From Oscillospiraceae bacterium (GTDB lineage Bacteria > Bacillota > Clostridia > Oscillospirales > Acutalibacteraceae), in the NCBI GenBank assembly GCA_015065505.1, contig SVQE01000027.1:1-35294 (forward strand): a DNA stretch of 35,294 bases, in the 5' to 3' direction. The number at the start of each line of letters is the position of its first letter. Positions within the stretch are counted from its first letter, which is position 1. The notes below the pieces were generated by a model. It was given only the letters and a program-made list of their open reading frames with translations. It was not told where the DNA came from and did not search any database. Position numbers and translations under genes: made by a program. This document shows positions 31,729 through 35,294 of this stretch, in pieces.

Positions 31729-32376
31729 ATGTTATTCGGAGACGGTTCCTCCGCTTCAATGGCTGCGGCAGAGGCTGCGAAAAACGCGGTTAGAAGTACG
31801 GAAAATTTTAACTGGACTTTTATTGCGCTTTTAGCTGTTGTTATCGTCGGAATATGGATTCCGCAGTGGAAAAAGAAGAACTATAACGGAATGGCTGCCG
31901 CGCTTGCGCTTTACGGCGTGCACTGGATTTACGAAATTGCAAACGCCGTTATCTGCCATTTCACGGGCTATGCGCTCTGGCATGTTTCGCCCGAAAGCAC
32001 AAGCTTTATTCTTCTTGTAGGCGTTTCGTGGGAGCTTTCGCTTATGTTCTCGGTTGCAGGATTTATGAGCGTCGGTCTGCTTCCCGAGGATAAAAACAAA
32101 AAGATTCTCGGAATGAACAACCGCATCGCCTTTGCAATCGGAAACGCGCTGTTTTTCTCGGTTTTCGAGATTTTCCTCGCTTCAACGCCTGCATTCATAT
32201 GGGTTTATAAATGGTGGGGTGCGCTTCCCGTTTTCATAACAACCTATATCCCCTTCTTCCTTGCAGCAAATATCATTTACGATAAGCCGCGCAAAACGCA
32301 GAAAAAGTTTTTAATCTGCCTTTGGGGATGCGTTGCGGTGCTTCTTGCAACACTTATTCCTTTGGGAATCATTTAA
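31729..32376 (+). CDS. Multi-pass membrane protein of unknown function
   Basis: 215 residues from the ATG at 31729 (GGAGTG 8 nt upstream); an in-frame TTG 15 bases earlier is less likely. About six hydrophobic segments are visible, for example FIALLAVVIVGIWI, FILLVGVSWELSLMFSVAGF and FLICLWGCVAVLLATLIPLG, with Trp-rich loops (HWIYEIAN, YKWWGALPVF). The N-terminal stretch is Ala-rich and outside any membrane segment. No family is recognised. It has its own promoter and strong terminator and is therefore a single-gene unit. Confidence 0.82.
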   Translation: MLFGDGSSASMAAAEAAKNAVRSTENFNWTFIALLAVVIVGIWIPQWKKKNYNGMAAALALYGVHWIYEIANAVICHFTGYALWHVSPESTSFILLVGVSWELSLMFSVAGFMSVGLLPEDKNKKILGMNNRIAFAIGNALFFSVFEIFLASTPAFIWVYKWWGALPVFITTYIPFFLAANIIYDKPRKTQKKFLICLWGCVAVLLATLIPLGII

Positions 32377-32387
32377 TAATTCTTTCA

Positions 32388-32422
32388 AACAGCGGACTAT
32401 GAATTTAGTCCGCTGTTTTTTT
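32388..32422 (+). terminator. Rho-independent terminator
   Basis: Perfect 12-bp stem AACAGCGGACTA (32388-32399)/TAGTCCGCTGTT (32406-32417), then a T run (seven T counting the two in the stem). It begins 12 bp past the membrane-protein stop and may also serve the convergent metallophosphoesterase operon. Confidence 0.9.
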
Positions 32423-32447
32423 GCGAAAAGTCTCAGCCTGCTTTCAC

Positions 32448-33539
32448 CTAAAGAAGCATCATAAGTATCAGAATTATAACAAGTATTGCAGCAATACAAG
32501 CGAAGAATTTAGCGGCTCTTGTGAGCGCATCAAACATATTCGTGGGGCAGAGCTGCATTATCAGATATTTTAATTCATTATTAACCCTTTTGCCGACGAT
32601 ATCCCTGTATCTTAAATCAAAGGTTTTAAGCGTTCCGTCGGTGAAGAGGTCTATAACCCTTGTTCCTCTGTCAATTCCGGGACCGTAAACATTGAAGCCT
32701 GCGCCCTGAGTATAGCCGACATCAATGCCGTTAATATCGCCGTTGAAGGAATTATTGTGGTCGTGGCCGAAATAGAGTCCCTTAACCTCGCCCTTTTCGC
32801 ACAGCGCTTCAAATTCGCCGCTGTTTTCCTGCGGGTCGGCAGGCGATTCCTTCATAAAGCCCGTTTCGTTAACGCGCTCTCTGTTAAGAATGAAATATTC
32901 ACCGTCATGCGTTCTGAAACCGCGAACAGCTCCCCTCTTTGTTCTTCTCACCGGAGTTAAAAGCTCAAAAACCTCGCACACGGGAATATGCTGAATAACA
33001 ACTGACGGAATGGGGCTGCCTGCTTTTTTGGCATAGCTGTCCCTTGTTTTTCTGTACCAGTCAATCTGGTTTTTATGAACATTGTCGTAGCCGATTTTCA
33101 AATTGGAATGGCTGTCGAAAAGATAGAGCAAAAACTTTGTTTCGTCCCCATCCTTAATCTCATAGCAGAAATTGCCAACGCCGTCTATATCGGGCGTTGT
33201 TTCGCCGATGAAGCACGGGAATTTTTTATATATTTCAAACTGCTCGGCATTAGAAAGACCAACCTGGCGGTCGTGATTTCCAAAGCATATTGCAAAGGGA
33301 ATATTCCTGTCGGAAACGGGCTTTGTAAGCTCTCTGAGAACCCTTTCAACCTCTTTTGCGTTGCCTTTGAAATTGCGTTTTCCCCAAATCTGGTCGCCGC
33401 TGAAAACAACCATATCGGGCTGCGCTCTTTCAAGGGAAGCATTAATAAGCGCAAGCGTATCCGAGCTTACCTTTTTGCCCTCCTGAGTGTCGGCAATCAT
33501 TAGTATTCTGAATTTTTTATCCTTGAATTCAAGCTTCAT
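32448..33539 (-). CDS. Metallophosphoesterase, calcineurin-like
   Basis: 363 residues. Metal-binding motifs are in order: ADTQ with Asp17, SGDQ with Asp49, CFGNHD with Asn88-His89, QHIP and GHDHNNS. In the first motif the usual D-x-H has Gln19 instead of His, which may be typical of this subgroup or may change metal preference. A hydrophobic C-terminal segment of about 20 residues (FFACIAAILVIILILMMLL) would tether the enzyme to the membrane. No N-terminal signal is present, so the catalytic domain should face the cytoplasm unless export is unusual. The start overlaps the stop of the symporter gene by 11 bases, so the two are co-expressed. Substrate unknown; a phosphorylated product of the imported sugar is possible. 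Confidence 0.92.
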   Translation of the reverse strand: MKLEFKDKKFRILMIADTQEGKKVSSDTLALINASLERAQPDMVVFSGDQIWGKRNFKGNAKEVERVLRELTKPVSDRNIPFAICFGNHDRQVGLSNAEQFEIYKKFPCFIGETTPDIDGVGNFCYEIKDGDETKFLLYLFDSHSNLKIGYDNVHKNQIDWYRKTRDSYAKKAGSPIPSVVIQHIPVCEVFELLTPVRRTKRGAVRGFRTHDGEYFILNRERVNETGFMKESPADPQENSGEFEALCEKGEVKGLYFGHDHNNSFNGDINGIDVGYTQGAGFNVYGPGIDRGTRVIDLFTDGTLKTFDLRYRDIVGKRVNNELKYLIMQLCPTNMFDALTRAAKFFACIAAILVIILILMMLL

Positions 33540-35058
33540 TATCTTTCTCCGCGGAGCTGTTTTCGGTTATTTTGGAATGCCTTGCAACAAGCGCATCAAG
33601 CATTTTCTGATGGTCGGCAGTTGAGATTTCATATTTAAGTGTCGGTATAACAGCTATGGCATAGGCAATAGCCGCAGGAACTGTTAAAATAAACCACATA
33701 GCCTTTGAATATTCGCCGTAATCCTTTGCAAAGCTTGCGCCGTGTTCAAGGGCTTTATTCATTTTATCGATATTAACATCGGTGTAGCCAACACTTTTAT
33801 AAACGAATGCGGATATAATTGTTGCAATACCTGCCGAGAGCTTTGTGATGAAGCTCTGCCCCGAGAAGAAAATGCCGTCGGGTCTGTAGCCGTTATGAAA
33901 TTCCTCGTAGTCTATGCAATCCGAAATCATAATCGATTGCGTAACATTAACAATTCCGAAGCCGATGCCTGAAAGCAGGAACAGAATTCCGTCAAGAATA
34001 ACCCAGCCTATGCTCATAAGGTTTTCGGGTGCAATAAGGAATGTTACGAAAATAAGCCCCGTTGGTATTGACGCAAAGCCGCTTAAATTATACAGCGTTT
34101 TAACGCTCATTTTTTCAATCAGCATCGGGCAGAGAATCATTGAAACGAACTGCCCTGCAAAATATCCTCCGCCTACAATCAGCAGAGTAACAATTCTTTT
34201 CGGCTCTTTGAATGCAAGCTGAAGGTCGCCGTCGCAATAATAATATGTAAACAGCGTTACAACAACAATCATCATAAGCTGCATGGGTGAACGCAGAATT
34301 CCGCTTATGAGAATTCTTCTGAAGGGACGGCATTTCCACATAAGCGCAATGCTTTCCCTCATTGTTTTTCTCTCTTCGCCTGCAGGAACTCTTTCCTTTG
34401 CGCCAAGCCCTGCACATTCAAACATTATTGACGCGGCTATAGTCATAATTATTCCAACGAAAATAAATCCCTTTTGCGCGTTTTTGCCCTCGCCGAAGAA
34501 ATCGTTTGCAGCCTGCGACAGCGCAACTATTGAAACAACAACTGCTGCCGCGCCTACGGAAGCAACAATTCTTGAAAGTGATATGAGCTTTGCCCTGTCT
34601 TTTTCAACCTCGCTCATACGGCTGATTATTCCCCAGAGCGGAATATCGCCAACGGTATAACTCATTCCCCACATAATATATGAAAGCGCTGCCCACGCAA
34701 CAATTAATATCATTGCGGTGCTGTTGCCGTTTTCCTTTGCTGTTGCATAGTTGCCGTTTAAGAAGGTTATGCAGGTTATTATGCAGATAAAGGGCGGCGC
34801 AAATAAAAGATAGGGACGGCATTTGCCCCATTTGGTTTTGGTTTTATCAACGATTGAGCCCATCATCGGGTCGTTGACAGCATCCCAGACCCTTGCTATT
34901 GCAAAAATCCAGCCGAGTGCCATTGCGTCAAGGCAGATAACATTCTGAAAATAGAAATAAAGCCCCGTTGCAATAATGTTATAAATCATATTCTGACCGA
35001 ACATTCCAATCAGATATAATATTGCTTCTCCGGGCTTATATGTTTTAGCAGATGACAT
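33529..35058 (-). CDS. GPH-family (MelB-like) sugar:cation symporter
   Basis: 509 residues with some 12 membrane segments. Hallmarks of the glycoside-pentoside-hexuronide:cation symporters: early ARVWDAVNDPMMGSIVDKTK, then GKCRPYLLF, MWGMSYTVGDIPLWGI and late MISDCIDYEEFHNGYRPDGI. It imports a glycoside or hexuronide together with a cation; the substrate cannot be told. The ribosome site GGGAGGG is 7 nt before the ATG. It leads a two-gene operon with the overlapping metallophosphoesterase gene. A consensus promoter with an overlapping palindrome lies just upstream, which suggests repression by a sugar-responsive regulator not encoded in this window. Confidence 0.94.
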   Translation of the reverse strand: MSSAKTYKPGEAILYLIGMFGQNMIYNIIATGLYFYFQNVICLDAMALGWIFAIARVWDAVNDPMMGSIVDKTKTKWGKCRPYLLFAPPFICIITCITFLNGNYATAKENGNSTAMILIVAWAALSYIMWGMSYTVGDIPLWGIISRMSEVEKDRAKLISLSRIVASVGAAAVVVSIVALSQAANDFFGEGKNAQKGFIFVGIIMTIAASIMFECAGLGAKERVPAGEERKTMRESIALMWKCRPFRRILISGILRSPMQLMMIVVVTLFTYYYCDGDLQLAFKEPKRIVTLLIVGGGYFAGQFVSMILCPMLIEKMSVKTLYNLSGFASIPTGLIFVTFLIAPENLMSIGWVILDGILFLLSGIGFGIVNVTQSIMISDCIDYEEFHNGYRPDGIFFSGQSFITKLSAGIATIISAFVYKSVGYTDVNIDKMNKALEHGASFAKDYGEYSKAMWFILTVPAAIAYAIAVIPTLKYEISTADHQKMLDALVARHSKITENSSAEKDNEA

Positions 35059-35065
35059 AAAAATC

Positions 35066-35106
35066 CCTCCCGAAAGTATTATAGCTTTTGGGAGGAATTA
35101 TGTCAA
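35066..35106 (-). promoter_or_regulatory. Consensus promoter with overlapping operator palindrome
   Basis: Minus strand: perfect -35 TTGACA (35101-35106), 17-bp spacer, perfect -10 TATAAT (35078-35083). A palindrome CCTCCCAAAAG/CTTTCGGGAGG (35085-35095 with 35066-35076, one mismatch) is centred on the -10 and its right arm includes the ribosome site. Transcription would start inside the right arm, giving a leader of about 15 nt. A DNA operator is more likely than an RNA hairpin. Confidence 0.75.
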
Positions 35107-35134
35107 ATTATGATTTGCTTTGCAAATCATAATT
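35106..35134. repeat. Perfect 13-bp palindrome
   Basis: AATTATGATTTGC (35106-35118), loop TTT, GCAAATCATAATT (35122-35134). It sits just upstream of the symporter -35. It could be a terminator-like remnant, a regulator site or one more dispersed repeat. Confidence 0.6.
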
Positions 35135-35204
35135 ATAGTTTCAAGTTTCAAGCCCCGAGCTCCGAGTTGTCGGGTCGCTTCGCTCCGATTATATAATTAA
35201 TTGT

Positions 35205-35294
35205 CCGAGCGAAGCGAGGTTCGTTTGCGACCGCTCCCAGTGGGAGATAAAGGGAGCAATAAGAACTGCCGAACGGTCAAAATTTGTCGGCGCT
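35205..35294. repeat. Dispersed repeat block at the window end
   Basis: It begins with GAGCGAAGCGAGGTTCGTTT as at 4498, continues with CGCTCCCAGTGGGAG, and ends with 34 bases identical to 53-86. No gene is seen between 35059 and the window end. Confidence 0.6.

Overview
The window looks like chromosomal DNA from a gut-type Clostridia bacterium, most likely in the Oscillospiraceae/Ruminococcaceae. This is inferred from moderate GC, strong AGGAGG-type ribosome binding sites, consensus sigma-A promoters, and giant Sec-exported proteins built from BspA-type repeats, beta-helix repeats and InlB-like 'TVTW..DGT..GWSPEV' repeats. No species can be named from the sequence alone. No rRNA, tRNA, CRISPR array, transposase or phage gene was seen.

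Layout. (1) 1-770 is gene-free and packed with palindromic repeats. (2) 770-8740, minus strand: two tandemly related secreted-protein genes, A (919-4050) and B (5036-8740). Each is followed at once by a 44-45 codon gene and the same terminator. Their leaders, signal peptides and C-terminal domains are near copies, but their centres are unrelated. B carries an unmistakable ubiquitin-fold domain between two InlB-like repeats. (3) 8986-10850, plus strand: a two-component pair (XRE-HTH/receiver regulator and LytS-type kinase) divergent from B. (4) 10959-15670, minus strand: secreted protein D with about 13 glycine-rich repeats, followed by a 257-bp nested-stem element. (5) 16170-22036, plus strand: a five-gene operon of STAS protein, DUF2156 protein, MATE transporter fused to an ATPase domain, GNAT protein, and membrane SpoIIE phosphatase fused to an ATPase domain. 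This is a partner-switching module without a sigma factor. (6) 22158-27654, minus strand: the largest secreted protein, H, again followed by a small-peptide gene of the same type. (7) 27898-35058: rhamnulokinase, a broken membrane-protein gene, a diguanylate cyclase, an esterase, a membrane protein, a metallophosphoesterase and a GPH-type sugar symporter.

How it fits together. All four giant exported proteins share a roughly 280-300 residue C-terminal domain and lack an LPXTG signal. Three of the four are followed by a tiny cysteine-free protein with the core EPEFK...D(V/I)(I/L)TTS, so the C-terminal domain and the peptide look like one functional unit with interchangeable passengers. A and B also share a leader RNA candidate and an upstream promoter box next to the two-component genes, which suggests coordinated control. 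The partner-switching operon lies between D and H and may couple envelope state to the surface programme; that link is inference. The most striking observations are the ubiquitin domain in a bacterial exported protein, the peptide/C-terminal-domain unit, the repeat family whose stems covary, and the structured element after D.
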